Assembly (NCBI GenBank): GCA_001464335.1
Contig: LNEV01000009.1
Span: forward strand, 366,822 to 430,821
Reading direction: 5' to 3'
Length of the DNA stretch: 64,000 nucleotides
Source: Rhizobiales bacterium Ga0077545
GTDB lineage: Bacteria > Pseudomonadota > Alphaproteobacteria > Rhizobiales > Methylopilaceae
In this document: positions 18,131 through 26,660 of the stretch, piece after piece
Layout of the letters: each line of letters opens with the position of its first letter
How positions within the stretch are numbered: the stretch's first letter is position 1
The notes under the pieces: model-generated
Told to the model about the DNA's origin: nothing
Database searches by the model: none
What the model saw: the letters and a program-made list of their open reading frames with translations, nothing else
Made by a program: the position numbers and the translations under genes

Positions 18131-18850
18131 ATGGCAAAGAAGGCCCCTTCTGAACAGACGGATGTGAGCATCCGGCAACGGCTCGCGGGTCTTTCGGTGC
18201 ATGCGTTTACGGCGTCCGGGGCGGTGCTTGGCTTTGTGGCGCTGCTTGCCGCCATCGAAGGACGATACACCACCATGTTCTGGTGGCTTGTCGTCGCGCT
18301 TGTGGTCGACGCGGTCGATGGAAGTTTTGCCCGCCGCGCCGATGTGGGGCGCACGGCGCCGGAGGTTTCCGGCGATATCCTCGATCTCGTCGTGGACTAT
18401 GTGACCTATGTGCTGGTGCCGGCCCTTGCGATGTACCGCGCGGGCCTCTTGCCGGATGTGTTGGCGTTGCCGGCAACGGCGCTCATCCTCATCACGTCCG
18501 CATTCTATTTCGCGGACATCCGCATGAAGACGAACGACTGGTATTTCCGGGGCTTTCCGGCGGTGTGGAATCTGTTCGCGTTCCTCGCCTTCGTGTGGAC
18601 TCCGAATGCCTGGGCGGTGTTTGCGGCTGTTGTGCTTTTCTCCGTACTGACTTTTGCACCGGTCGCGTTCGTGCATCCGGTCCGCGTGCAGCGGTTCCGT
18701 CTGTTCAATCTGGCCATGCTGGGGGCGACGGGTGTTCTGTGTGTGCTGGCACTGTGGTGGCAGCTTGATCCACCACCGCCCGTCAAGATCGGCCTTGCCG
18801 TTGCCACGCTGTATTTTCTGCTCATCGGTCTGTTGCGGCCAAAAACCTAG
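18131..18850 (+). CDS. pcs: Phosphatidylcholine synthase (CDP-alcohol phosphatidyltransferase)
   Basis: A 239-aa integral membrane enzyme that condenses CDP-diacylglycerol with choline to give phosphatidylcholine, a pathway typical of rhizobia and relatives. The CDP-alcohol phosphotransferase signature is present near residues 58-90: DAVDGSFARR, then G and LDLVVDY, supplying the conserved Asp/Gly/Arg set. The segment FADIRMKTNDWYFRGFPAVW is characteristic of Pcs. About seven hydrophobic helices are visible. The start is the first ATG of the conserved region. The organism probably contains phosphatidylcholine. Confidence 0.9.
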   Translation: MAKKAPSEQTDVSIRQRLAGLSVHAFTASGAVLGFVALLAAIEGRYTTMFWWLVVALVVDAVDGSFARRADVGRTAPEVSGDILDLVVDYVTYVLVPALAMYRAGLLPDVLALPATALILITSAFYFADIRMKTNDWYFRGFPAVWNLFAFLAFVWTPNAWAVFAAVVLFSVLTFAPVAFVHPVRVQRFRLFNLAMLGATGVLCVLALWWQLDPPPPVKIGLAVATLYFLLIGLLRPKT

Positions 18851-18991
18851 GCGGGATTTGTGCCGACCCGAAAGGTCGATGCTGCGGGTGAGCTTGCTGT
18901 TGCTCGGCCAGATGGCTTTAAGGATGAGAGGACGCGACTCTGCAGCCGGTCAATTTGCGTCTAGTCTCGCGCCAGCAATCCGGAGATCAAG

Positions 18992-19963
18992 ATGCCCAAA
19001 GCGGTTCGCGTTCATTCTCTTGGCGGTCCCGAGGTGCTGACGTGGGAAGATGTTGAGTCCCGCGCGCCCGGCGCCGGAGAGATCCGCATCCGCACGACGG
19101 CGGTCGGTGTCAATTTTATCGACGTTTATTTCCGGATGGGCCTCTACAAACAGGCTCTCCCGTTCACCGCAGGGAAGGAAGCTGCGGGTGTGGTGGAGGA
19201 GGTCGGCGAGGGTGTCGCCGAGTTCAAGCCGGGAGACCGCGTGGCCTCGGCAAACCTGCCCGGCGCCTACGCGACCGAACTGACGGCCCCGGCCGCGCAG
19301 TTCGTCAAAGTGCCCGACGGCATTTCAGACGAGGTTGCTGCTGCGATCATGCTCAAGGGCATGACGGCGCGCTATCTGTTGCGGCGAACGTTCCGTGTCG
19401 AAGCCGGGCAGACAATTCTCTTTCACGCCGCATCGGGAGGCGTGGGGTCCATCGCAACACAATGGGCGGCGCATCTGGGAGCGACGGTCATCGGAACCGT
19501 CGGAACGGAAGAGAAGGCCGCCCGTGCCCGCGCAAACGGATGTGCGCACACCATCCTCTATCGGACCGAGAACTTCGTCGAGCGCGTGGCCGAGATCACA
19601 AACGGTGCTAAATGCGATGTCGTCTACGATTCGGTTGGCGCGCAAACCTGGCGCGGATCGCTCGACTGCCTGAAGCCTCTGGGCATGCTGGTCCTGTTCG
19701 GCAATTCATCGGGGCCGGTGAAGGATTTCGACCCTGCGCTGCTCGCGCAGAAGGGATCGCTGTTCCTGACCCGTCCGACCCTGTTCAGTTACACAGCCAC
19801 ACGGGAAACGCTGGATGAAACCGCGAAGGATCTGTTCGACGTGGTTCTCAGCGGTGCGGTGAAGATCGAGGTCGGTGCGCGCTTTGCGCTGAAAGACGTC
19901 GCGGACGCACACCGTGCTCTTGAGGCACGCGAGACAAGCGGATCGACGATTCTCATTCCGTGA
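18992..19963 (+). CDS. NADPH:quinone oxidoreductase, zinc-independent MDR family
   Basis: A 323-aa medium-chain dehydrogenase/reductase of the QOR (zeta-crystallin-like) type, which reduces quinones with NADPH. It has the GVNFIDVYFRMGLY substrate segment, GKEAAGVVEEVG, the cofactor-binding AASGGVGSIATQWA and the YDSVGAQTW segment, with no zinc ligands. Its length is normal. The gene stands alone between pcs and the convergent rimO, whose stop is 9 bp away. A physiological substrate cannot be told from sequence. Confidence 0.9.
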   Translation: MPKAVRVHSLGGPEVLTWEDVESRAPGAGEIRIRTTAVGVNFIDVYFRMGLYKQALPFTAGKEAAGVVEEVGEGVAEFKPGDRVASANLPGAYATELTAPAAQFVKVPDGISDEVAAAIMLKGMTARYLLRRTFRVEAGQTILFHAASGGVGSIATQWAAHLGATVIGTVGTEEKAARARANGCAHTILYRTENFVERVAEITNGAKCDVVYDSVGAQTWRGSLDCLKPLGMLVLFGNSSGPVKDFDPALLAQKGSLFLTRPTLFSYTATRETLDETAKDLFDVVLSGAVKIEVGARFALKDVADAHRALEARETSGSTILIP

Positions 19964-19972
19964 TCAGCACCG

Positions 19973-21295
19973 TCAGACGGGCACGCCGTAAAGGTCGTGC
20001 TCGTCGGCATCTTCGATCTCGACGGTGACGATTTCGCCCGGCGTAAGCACGCGCCCGCCGCCGATCTGAACGGTGCCGTCGATTTCGGGCGCATCGCCCT
20101 TGGTGCGGCCTTCCGCGCCGCCTTCGGCATCGGCTTCGTCGATGATGACATCGAGGCGCTTGCCGACCTTGGCTTCCAGCTTGCGTGCTGAAATCTCGGC
20201 CTGAACTTCCATGAAGCGGGCCTGACGCTCGCGCTTCAATTCCTCGGGAACAGGAGCCGCCAGATCGTTGGCGGGGGCGCCGGTAACAGGCTCGTATGTG
20301 AAGCAGCCGACACGGTCGAGCTGCGCTTCTTCCAGCCAGTCCAGCATGAAGGCGGCATCCGCATCGGTTTCGCCGGGGAAACCGGCGATGAAGGTCGAGC
20401 GGATCGTGATGTCCGGACAAATCTCGCGCCAGCGGCGAATGCGTTCAAGCGTCTTTTCCTGATGGGCCGGACGCTTCATGGCGCGCAGCACATCCGGGCT
20501 TGCATGCTGGAGCGGGATGTCGAGATAGGGAAGAATCTTCCCATCCGCCATCAGCGAAATGGCCTCGTCCACATGCGGGTAGGGATAGACGTAGTGAAGC
20601 CGCACCCATGCACCGAGCGAACCGAGTTCGCGGCACAGGTCGAAGAACTTCGCGCGAACCTGACGGTCCTGCCACTGGCTCTCGGCGTATTTGAGGTCGA
20701 CGCCGTAGGCGCTCGTGTCCTGCGAGATGACGAGCAATTCCTTCACGCCGGCCTTCACCAGCTTCTCGGCTTCGCGCAGCACATCGCCTGCGGAGCGCGA
20801 GACGAGATCGCCGCGCAATTGCGGGATGATGCAGAACGAGCAGCGGTTGTTGCAGCCTTCGGAAATCTTCAGATAGGCGTAATGACGCGGCGTGAGCTTG
20901 AGACCCTGTGGCGGGACAAGATCGAAATAGGGATCGTGCTTCGGCGGCGCCGCCTTGTGGACCGCATCGACCACGCTCTCGTATTTCTGCGGGCCGGTGA
21001 TGGCCAGCACATCCGGGAACTTGTCGCGGATGAGTTCCGGCTGGGCGCCCATGCAGCCGGTCACGACAACCTTGCCGTTTTCCGCCATGGCCTCGCCGAT
21101 GGCCTGGAGGCTTTCCGCCTTCGCCGAGTCCAGAAAGCCGCAGGTGTTGACGATGACGACGTCGGCGCCCTGATAGGTCTTCGAAAGCTCGTAACCTTCG
21201 GCGCGCAACTGCGTCATGATCCGTTCGCTGTCGACGAGCGCTTTCGGACAGCCAAGACTCACAAGCCCGACGCGCGGGGCAGCTCTTTCATCCAT
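19973..21295 (-). CDS. rimO: Ribosomal protein uS12 methylthiotransferase RimO
   Basis: RimO, 440 aa, a radical-SAM enzyme that methylthiolates Asp88 of ribosomal protein S12. It has the N-terminal UPF0004 domain with cluster cysteines ([30 protein letters not shown]) and the radical-SAM CxxxCxxC in [28 protein letters not shown] and [10 protein letters not shown] follow in order, and a C-terminal TRAM-like domain ends in DEHDLYGV. The frame is open 36 codons further upstream, but [19 protein letters not shown] at 21295 is the conserved N-terminus. Confidence 0.95.
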   Translation of the reverse strand: MDERAAPRVGLVSLGCPKALVDSERIMTQLRAEGYELSKTYQGADVVIVNTCGFLDSAKAESLQAIGEAMAENGKVVVTGCMGAQPELIRDKFPDVLAITGPQKYESVVDAVHKAAPPKHDPYFDLVPPQGLKLTPRHYAYLKISEGCNNRCSFCIIPQLRGDLVSRSAGDVLREAEKLVKAGVKELLVISQDTSAYGVDLKYAESQWQDRQVRAKFFDLCRELGSLGAWVRLHYVYPYPHVDEAISLMADGKILPYLDIPLQHASPDVLRAMKRPAHQEKTLERIRRWREICPDITIRSTFIAGFPGETDADAAFMLDWLEEAQLDRVGCFTYEPVTGAPANDLAAPVPEELKRERQARFMEVQAEISARKLEAKVGKRLDVIIDEADAEGGAEGRTKGDAPEIDGTVQIGGGRVLTPGEIVTVEIEDADEHDLYGVPV

Positions 21296-21430
21296 AATTC
21301 TACCGAAAAGAGAGGGCCGCTCGGCGTAGTCCGGGGCCGCTGTTGCCGCGCCTATAGCACAGAGGGCAGTCGTCTCAAAGGCGATTGGAATACGTAAAAA
21401 CAAGAGCGAACGAGGGAGGCTCGAACGCCT

Positions 21431-22459
21431 TTAGCCGCCTGTCATCGACATATGCCGGGACAGCGCCGGACGGCGATGCTCGCGATCGATGATGAAGTCA
21501 TGGCCCTTCGGCTTGTGGGCGATGGCATTCTCGATCGCGGCATGAAGGGCCTCGTCGCTTTCGGAGGAGCGGAGCGGCATGCGCAGATCCACCGCATCTT
21601 CCTGGCCAAGGCACATGAAAAGCGTGCCGGTGCACGTGACGCGCACGCGATTGCAGCTTTCGCAGAAATTGTGGGTGAGGGGCGTTATGAACCCGAGCTT
21701 GCCGCCTGTTTCCGCGATGCTGACATAGCGGGCGGGCCCGCCGGTACGATCGGGGAGATCCACGAGGGTATAGGCGCTTTCGAGCCGCGAGCGGACAAGG
21801 GACAGCGGCAGGTACTGGTCCGTCCGGTCGCCGTCGATCTCGCCAAGGGGCATGGTCTCGATGAGCGTCAGGTCCATGTCCCTGTCATGCGCCCACTCGA
21901 TCATGGACCGAAGCTCATCTTCGTTCGTGCCCTTCAGGGCAACCGTGTTGATCTTGACCCTGATGCCGGCGGCTTGCGCGGCAGCAATGCCTTCCAGAAC
22001 CTGATCCAGATTGCCACGCCGCGTCACCTTCCTGAACAGAATCGGGTCCAGCGTGTCGACAGACACGTTGATGCGCCTCACGCCCGCATCGGCCAATTGC
22101 CCGGCAAGGTTGGCAAGCTGGGTGCCGTTGGTGGTCAGCGTCAGCTCTTCGAGGGCGCCGCTTTCCAGATGGCGCGACAGCGACCGGATCAACGTCATCA
22201 GGTCGCGGCGCACGAGTGGCTCGCCACCCGTCAGGCGCAGCTTGCGCACACCGCGCGCGATGAACGCGGAGCAGAGCCGATCCAGCTCTTCGAGCGTCAG
22301 CAGATCGCGCTTGGGGAGGAACGTCATGTCCTCCGCCATGCAATAGACGCAGCGGAAGTCGCAACGGTCCGTCACTGACACCCGCAGATAGGTGATCTCC
22401 CGGCCGAAATTATCGACGAGAGGACTGTAGGCCGGGCTTGGCGCGACAATAGACATCAT
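21431..22459 (-). CDS. moaA: GTP 3',8-cyclase MoaA (molybdenum cofactor biosynthesis)
   Basis: MoaA, about 342 aa. It converts GTP to cyclic pyranopterin precursor with MoaC, the first step of molybdopterin synthesis. The SAM-binding Fe-S cluster motif is CDFRCVYC near the N-terminus, with [11 protein letters not shown] behind it. The second cluster is supplied by CESCNRVR and a later Cys. The protein ends in the conserved Gly-Gly needed for activity. The start is one of two tandem ATGs (22459/22456); neither has a strong ribosome site. No moaC or moaD is nearby. Confidence 0.95.
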   Translation of the reverse strand: MMSIVAPSPAYSPLVDNFGREITYLRVSVTDRCDFRCVYCMAEDMTFLPKRDLLTLEELDRLCSAFIARGVRKLRLTGGEPLVRRDLMTLIRSLSRHLESGALEELTLTTNGTQLANLAGQLADAGVRRINVSVDTLDPILFRKVTRRGNLDQVLEGIAAAQAAGIRVKINTVALKGTNEDELRSMIEWAHDRDMDLTLIETMPLGEIDGDRTDQYLPLSLVRSRLESAYTLVDLPDRTGGPARYVSIAETGGKLGFITPLTHNFCESCNRVRVTCTGTLFMCLGQEDAVDLRMPLRSSESDEALHAAIENAIAHKPKGHDFIIDREHRRPALSRHMSMTGG

Positions 22460-22500
22460 CGATGAATTTAGGTGGTCCGGAGGGGACGCGCAATCCACCC

Positions 22501-23631
22501 TTAGCCGAGGGACAGCGAACGAAGCAGCCGGTTCGCTTGAAGCACGGCTTTGTGAATCGGCGGGTTTGCCTTGATGGTTCCCTTGAGCGATGTGAAAGCG
22601 CGGTGCTTCATGACAATCGCCATTCCGGTTGCCGAATGCGCCGCAAAACTGTTTGTCATCTCGGTGATGCGGTCGCAGATTTCTCTTTTGTAGGAATCAT
22701 CGCCGACCGAGAGGTCGAGGACTTCGAACTTGTCCGCGATCATGGCTTCCATGATGTCGTTCATCAAAAGGCGCCCCGGTGAAAAGCGTGCCAGCGGGCC
22801 CTCTTCATAGGCCATCTGATAGAGAACGAGTTCTTTCTTTCCTTCCAGCAGGAAGGTGATTGCGATCGGCCTCTCGTCGAGATGGAAGGCGTAAACCCGA
22901 ACCTTTTCGGGGTGCTTCGCCACATAATCAGCGAAAAACTTGCGGCTTTGCTCCTGCGCGAAGGAGTTACGACGCCCGAGGGCATCGACCTGCGCCGATT
23001 TCCATTCCAGCATCAGAAGCACGTGGGCGTGAAGAGAAACTGGATCTTCGACGCGCACGAATTGCAACTGCCCTTCAGACTTCAGCTTCGCGTGTTTTCG
23101 GGAAAGCCCCTTGCGAGTGCTGGTGCTGTGCAGGTCTTTGTAGAATGAGTCCCAATCAGTCCCCAGCGTGCGCGCGTAGGAGAGGGTCGGCTCGTCCGTT
23201 TTTTTCCAGAACGCGAATGGATTGGACAACAGGCCAATCATGGAAGGCTGGCGGCGAAACAGGCTCGCGCTGACCGGGCCGAGCGCCTTGCGAACCTGCG
23301 ACCACATGAGATCGACCGACCCGGCATCAATGCCTTCGGCGAGGTCCGCTGCGAGCAGGGGGACATTATGATTGTTCCACCGTTCGCCAAGCCATGTCAG
23401 ACGACCTCTCACAAGGCTGAGCGGAAAGATCGCGCACAAGGCGCCATTTAGCCGGCCCGTGACGAAGACGGCACCTTCGGAATCCAAGGGGGAGGTCAGC
23501 AGGTGGCGGACCCAATCGAAGTGCTGGAATGGCGTACAAACGCCTGTCTTTTCGAGTGCCCGCCATTCCGCTTCGAGCGGTGCGAGAGAATACTCGGCGC
23601 TCCATTCGTCCGGAAACCCCCGCACGGCCAC
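22501..23631 (-). CDS. GNAT / CelD-like acetyltransferase domain protein
   Basis: A 376-aa protein of the BioF2-like (CelD/BcsL) acetyltransferase group. The C-terminal half has a GNAT-like fold pattern: [31 protein letters not shown], the [16 protein letters not shown] segment and [14 protein letters not shown]. Related proteins act in exopolysaccharide or envelope modification, but the substrate is unknown. The start is probably GTG at 23631, with a second GTG two codons later. It stands immediately before the tRNA-Ser locus on the opposite strand, 42 bp upstream of moaA in the same direction. Confidence 0.75.
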   Translation of the reverse strand: MAVRGFPDEWSAEYSLAPLEAEWRALEKTGVCTPFQHFDWVRHLLTSPLDSEGAVFVTGRLNGALCAIFPLSLVRGRLTWLGERWNNHNVPLLAADLAEGIDAGSVDLMWSQVRKALGPVSASLFRRQPSMIGLLSNPFAFWKKTDEPTLSYARTLGTDWDSFYKDLHSTSTRKGLSRKHAKLKSEGQLQFVRVEDPVSLHAHVLLMLEWKSAQVDALGRRNSFAQEQSRKFFADYVAKHPEKVRVYAFHLDERPIAITFLLEGKKELVLYQMAYEEGPLARFSPGRLLMNDIMEAMIADKFEVLDLSVGDDSYKREICDRITEMTNSFAAHSATGMAIVMKHRAFTSLKGTIKANPPIHKAVLQANRLLRSLSLG

Positions 23632-23738
23632 CCCATCGCAGAATGTTCTGATAACGGGCCGACTTTAGCGCCGGAAACTTAAGATTGAATGAGCCGAAAC
23701 GGCTTGCCCTGAGGGCGTGGCTGTGGTGACTGGCGCGC

Positions 23739-23828
23739 GGACAGATGGCCGAGTGGTTTAAGGCAGCGGTCTTGAAAACCGCCGTGGGGGCAACTCCACC
23801 GTGGGTTCGAATCCCACTCTGTCCGCCA
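23739..23828 (+). tRNA. tRNA-Ser (anticodon UGA)
   Basis: A 90-nt serine tRNA with CCA encoded. The acceptor stem GGACAGA pairs with TCTGTCC and the discriminator is G. The D-arm region is GGCCGAGTGGTTTAAGGC. The anticodon stem GCGGT/ACCGC carries the loop CTTGAAA with anticodon TGA. The long variable arm CGTGGGGGCAACTCCACC is typical of class II (Ser/Leu) tRNAs. The T-arm is GTGGGTTCGAATCCCAC. The last 14 bases are part of the 16-bp direct repeat flanking the downstream islet, so the tRNA stays intact after insertion. Confidence 0.97.
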
Positions 23829-23830
23829 AG
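23815..23830 (+). repeat. Left attachment-site repeat (attL core) in tRNA-Ser
   Basis: The 16-bp sequence CACTCTGTCCGCCAAG covers the end of the T-stem, the 3' acceptor strand, CCA and two bases beyond. An identical copy lies at 26571-26586. Outside the 16 bp the two sites differ (C versus T before, A versus C after), which defines the repeat limits. Confidence 0.85.
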
Positions 23831-24232
23831 ACATTATTCCTATTTATTATCGTTTAATAACAACAACTTAGGCGATCAGTTCGATTTCCATTTTCTCCGT
23901 CATTTCCAGCACTTCGCTCGAAATTCAAACTGCGGCCCAAAGCCCGCGCAACTTACACGACCGTAGTATCGGAGCAGACCCCGGGTATTTTCCCGGGTAT
24001 TTTTTTGACCGAACCGGGTATTTTCTTGGGACTTCATTCCCGAAGATTACAGGCTGCAGAAGCGAGTTGCTCAACCCGCCCTCAGAGGTAGTATGCCCGC
24101 GGGGCACCCACTTTTCGTAGCTATAGTTTGAGGTGTCCCGGTTCGACGTCCGGAGCGCTGCGCTCTCAGTTCAGGGCGAGAACCAAATGCCCATCCACCT
24201 GCCTTACGCGTGCAAAGCAACGAGAGAGCTAC
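23831..24232. other. Non-coding left end of the islet
   Basis: About 400 bp between the tRNA and the DUF262 start. I find no convincing gene here: the short open frames lack ribosome sites or family features. It holds three copies of CCGGGTATTTT (23981-24024). A TATAGT hexamer (24122-24127) could be a -10 element for the DUF262 gene, but no matching -35 is seen. Confidence 0.6.
23981..24024 (+). repeat. Triple CCGGGTATTTT repeat, left end of islet
   Basis: Three same-direction copies of the 11-mer CCGGGTATTTT at 23981-23991, 23993-24003 and 24014-24024. The first two are spaced 12 nt start to start. The same 12-nt-spaced pair occurs near the right end of the islet. The position and pairing resemble arm-type binding sites of tyrosine recombinases; this role is inferred. 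Confidence 0.75.
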
Positions 24233-25354
24233 ATGTCTTTGTCAGATGAAATTGAGAAAAGACGCCGAGCGATCAAGACAGATTCCTATTCCATGTCGAT
24301 AGGAGAGATACTTAATCTTTATACTTCGCGAGAGTTAAATATAAATCCAAATTTTCAAAGAATGTTCCGCTGGAATCAAGAACAAAAAACTCGCTTCTTG
24401 GAATCTATACTTCTCGGAATACCAATACCTTCGATCTTCGTGTCGCAACGTGAAGAGGGCGTTTGGGACCTGATTGATGGCCTGCAAAGACTGTCTACCA
24501 TTTTTGAATTTTCTGGTGTCTTGCTCGGACCGGATCAAAATATTGTTGAACCCTCGCGATTATCAAAAGCAAAATACTTGCCGTCGCTTGAGAATAAGAT
24601 TTGGCAAAACAAGGACGACGACGAAGATCCAAATAGCCTGACGGCGCAGCAGCGCATCGACATCAAGCGTGCCAAGATAGACGTCAACATAATAATGCGA
24701 GAGAGCGACAACGCCGCTAAGTATGACTTGTTCGAACGGATCAATACAGGCGGAAGTAAGCTCTCCGATCAAGAAGTGCGAAATTGCCTTCTGATCATGG
24801 CTGATGTTGATTTTTACAATGAATTTGAAAAGTTCGTCGAAAACTCGGATTTCGAAGAATGCATTGCCATAACAGACCGCGCAAAAGACGAACGCTACGA
24901 CATGGAGCTAGTGGCACGCTTTTTAACGTTGCGAACCGCGGATATGGAAATAGTTAGGCAGAGCTTGGTGGATGTAGGCACCTTCCTATCGGAGGCTCTG
25001 GTTAAAGCGGCTACGGAAAAGATCGACTTAGCTGCAGAGCGCAGTGCATTCGACCGGACATTTAACCTTATAAACTCGTCCCTAGGCGTAAACGCGTTTC
25101 GTCGATTCGACGCTGCTAAACAGCGGCACCTAGGAATGTCTCAAGTATCAGCGTTTGAAGCCATTGCTATCGGTCTGGGTTCTAACATCGGTGATTGGAA
25201 TCCGGATGATCCCACAGACCAAGCCGAATTCAAGTCGCGTGTTGAATCCCTGTGGTCCAAGGAAGAATTTAGAAACAAGCAAGGGTCCGGGGTGAGGGGC
25301 ACAGATCGTATCCTCAATGTTATCCCGCTCGGGCGGTCGCATTTCCGGAGATGA
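24233..25354 (+). CDS. DUF262 domain protein, first gene of a DUF262-HEPN pair
   Basis: 373 aa. The N-terminal DUF262 (ParB/sulfiredoxin-like) domain covers about residues 20-110: MSIGEILNLY, then NPNFQRMFRWNQEQKTRF, ILLGIPIPSIFV and WDLIDGLQRLSTI. DGLQR stands where most relatives have DGQQR. The rest is helical and I do not recognise it. There is no DUF1524 HNH nuclease domain, so it is not a full GmrSD-type restriction enzyme. The start at 24233 follows GAGAGAG; an upstream in-frame ATG at 24128 adds non-conserved sequence. Its stop overlaps the HEPN start as ATGA. Low GC and the islet location indicate horizontal origin. Confidence 0.85.
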   Translation: MSLSDEIEKRRRAIKTDSYSMSIGEILNLYTSRELNINPNFQRMFRWNQEQKTRFLESILLGIPIPSIFVSQREEGVWDLIDGLQRLSTIFEFSGVLLGPDQNIVEPSRLSKAKYLPSLENKIWQNKDDDEDPNSLTAQQRIDIKRAKIDVNIIMRESDNAAKYDLFERINTGGSKLSDQEVRNCLLIMADVDFYNEFEKFVENSDFEECIAITDRAKDERYDMELVARFLTLRTADMEIVRQSLVDVGTFLSEALVKAATEKIDLAAERSAFDRTFNLINSSLGVNAFRRFDAAKQRHLGMSQVSAFEAIAIGLGSNIGDWNPDDPTDQAEFKSRVESLWSKEEFRNKQGSGVRGTDRILNVIPLGRSHFRR

Positions 25355-25998
25355 CAAAATTTGTCACTGCCGAACAATGCCTCGCCGCCATTCAAGGAGA
25401 TAGCGCCTGGCGGAAGAAGGAAATTTCGTTCCTGAAGAATCGGGTGGCTCGTTCCGAGGGCGCGTCTAAAGACATGATGATGCGTGCGGGCATTTTGATG
25501 CTGTATGCACATTGGGAGGGTTTTGTGCGATTTGGCGCCGAAACGTATATCGCGCATATCAATGAGCGAGTATCGCGTTTCAACCCACCACTGACTGAGC
25601 ATTACAGTCGGCTATTGATGTGGCGATGCGTTCAGAAGAAGGGGCAGTATCCCCATGAAAAATACCCTCATGCTTTTCTTGACATTATGACCGACTGGAA
25701 AAGCAACCCGGAAAAACTGCTTCCGGAAAACATGATCGACACGCAACACAATTTAAACTCGGAAGAACTTGGAAAAATACTCCGAATTATCGATGTTCCG
25801 TTCGCTGATTTCGAATCGAAAACCAATTTGATTGATGAGAAATTGGTGGGTCGCAGAAATCCAATCGCTCACGGCAAAAAGAAAGTCATTTCGCTTCAAG
25901 ATTACCATGAGGCCGATCGGGAAGTCCGACTTCTCTTGGACATATTTCAGAGAAAAATTGAAGATTGCATTCAGAGTAGCCACTTTGTCGGGTCATGA
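25351..25998 (+). CDS. HEPN-domain protein, likely MAE_28990/MAE_18760-like nuclease
   Basis: A 215-aa helical protein whose sequence pattern (MLYAHWEGFVRFGAETYI near residue 50-67) fits the MAE_28990/MAE_18760-like HEPN group. Near residue 168-176 it has RRNPIAHGK, the Rx4H signature that forms the RNase active site in many HEPN toxins. It is translationally coupled to the DUF262 gene by a 4-bp ATGA overlap. HEPN proteins with this motif commonly act as RNases in toxin-antitoxin or abortive-infection systems. Here the pairing suggests a defence or addiction role, but activity and target are not shown by sequence. Confidence 0.78.
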   Translation: MTKFVTAEQCLAAIQGDSAWRKKEISFLKNRVARSEGASKDMMMRAGILMLYAHWEGFVRFGAETYIAHINERVSRFNPPLTEHYSRLLMWRCVQKKGQYPHEKYPHAFLDIMTDWKSNPEKLLPENMIDTQHNLNSEELGKILRIIDVPFADFESKTNLIDEKLVGRRNPIAHGKKKVISLQDYHEADREVRLLLDIFQRKIEDCIQSSHFVGS

Positions 25999-26052
25999 CA
26001 GGCATCCGCGGCCCGCGTAGTTACGTGACAGCGACTATTTAGCGGGCCGAGG

Positions 26053-26072
26053 GTAGTTGATCAACGGACTAC
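26053..26072. promoter_or_regulatory. Palindromic candidate operator upstream of the HigA-like gene
   Basis: The perfect 10-bp palindrome GTTGATCAAC (26056-26065) sits inside a wider inverted repeat GTAGT/ACTAC (26053-26057, 26068-26072). It ends about 37 bp before the higA-like ATG. XRE antitoxins often repress their own promoter through such palindromes, so this is a plausible autoregulatory site. Confidence 0.4.
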
Positions 26073-26109
26073 TCAAGGCTCCGGCCGCGTAGAATGCTGA
26101 GGTTTTGAT

Positions 26110-26418
26110 ATGAACAAAACTTTCGAGGCCGTCAGGAATCCGGATCGGTGTCCAACACATCCCGGCGCACTTGTGGCCGAATTGTTGGAGGACAATGGGC
26201 TCAAGATTGCGCCGGCGGCGAAATTGCTTGGCGTATCTCGTAGACGTCTCGGTTCACTCTTGAGTGGGACAAGCCGAGTTTCACCTGACATTGCCGCGCG
26301 GCTCGGCAAGCTGTTCGGCAATGGCTCCAGCTTCTGGTTGCGTATGCAAGCGGCTTATGACACTTGGCGCGCTGAGCGAGAGTTCGACACGACCAATATT
26401 CCCACTTTAGGAGCGTAA
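26110..26418 (+). CDS. HigA-family XRE antitoxin-like regulator, without adjacent higB
   Basis: 102 aa. It has the HigA layout: PTHPGALVAELLEDNGLKI, then a helix-turn-helix AAKLLGVSRRRLGSLLSG, ending with DIAARLGKLFGNGSSFWLRMQAAYDTW. GAGG lies upstream of the ATG. A toxin gene (higB) normally precedes higA, but the 111 bp between the HEPN stop and this start has no HigB remnant that I can recognise. It may be an orphan antitoxin, a regulator of the islet, or have lost its partner. Confidence 0.85.
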   Translation: MNKTFEAVRNPDRCPTHPGALVAELLEDNGLKIAPAAKLLGVSRRRLGSLLSGTSRVSPDIAARLGKLFGNGSSFWLRMQAAYDTWRAEREFDTTNIPTLGA

Positions 26419-26486
26419 GGGCATATCAAGCAGGCGAGCTACTGAGACTTTATGCCTTGTTTTTTATGCTTTTAAACCTAATTTGG

Positions 26487-26508
26487 CCGGGTATTTTGCC
26501 GGGTATTA
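26487..26508 (+). repeat. Paired CCGGGTATT repeat, right end of islet
   Basis: Two same-direction copies: CCGGGTATTTT at 26487-26497 and CCGGGTATTA at 26499-26508. They are spaced 12 nt start to start, exactly like the first pair at the left end. They lie about 65 bp inside the right direct repeat. Confidence 0.7.
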
Positions 26509-26570
26509 CAGAGTTAAGTGAGAAAAATTCGGTTTATGTGGCAGTGGGTTGAGTGCTTCAGTTCTTCGTT

Positions 26571-26586
26571 CACTCTGTCCGCCAAG
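26571..26586 (+). repeat. Right attachment-site repeat (attR core)
   Basis: A second copy of the 16-bp tRNA-Ser 3' end CACTCTGTCCGCCAAG. It is followed closely by GGCGGAC (26594-26600), which is the reverse complement of GTCCGCC within the repeat (26577-26583). This gives an inverted repeat around the presumed junction. Confidence 0.8.
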
Positions 26587-26660
26587 CACGTTCGGCGGAC
26601 TTGCCAGATAGGCGCCCGGGCAAGGCCAGCTACCAAGCCGCTGTTTTACGGAAGTTCGCA

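Larger units (their letters stand above)
23815..26586. mobile_element. Small integrative islet inserted at the 3' end of tRNA-Ser
   Basis: A segment of about 2.75 kb bounded by a perfect 16-bp direct repeat: the 3' end of tRNA-Ser (23815-23830) and a second copy at 26571-26586. It is visibly AT-richer than the surroundings and its codon use differs. It carries a DUF262 gene, a HEPN gene and a HigA-type gene. Paired CCGGGTATTTT repeats lie inside both ends. I find no integrase or excisionase, so it looks like a non-autonomous or decayed element mobilised by a tyrosine recombinase from elsewhere. The insertion mode is inferred from the tRNA target and repeats. Confidence 0.8.

Noticed and set aside
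23831..26570. Integrase or excisionase gene in the islet
   Set aside because: No frame in this stretch has the tyrosine-recombinase R...HxxR...Y pattern or an excisionase-like helix-turn-helix apart from the HigA-like gene.
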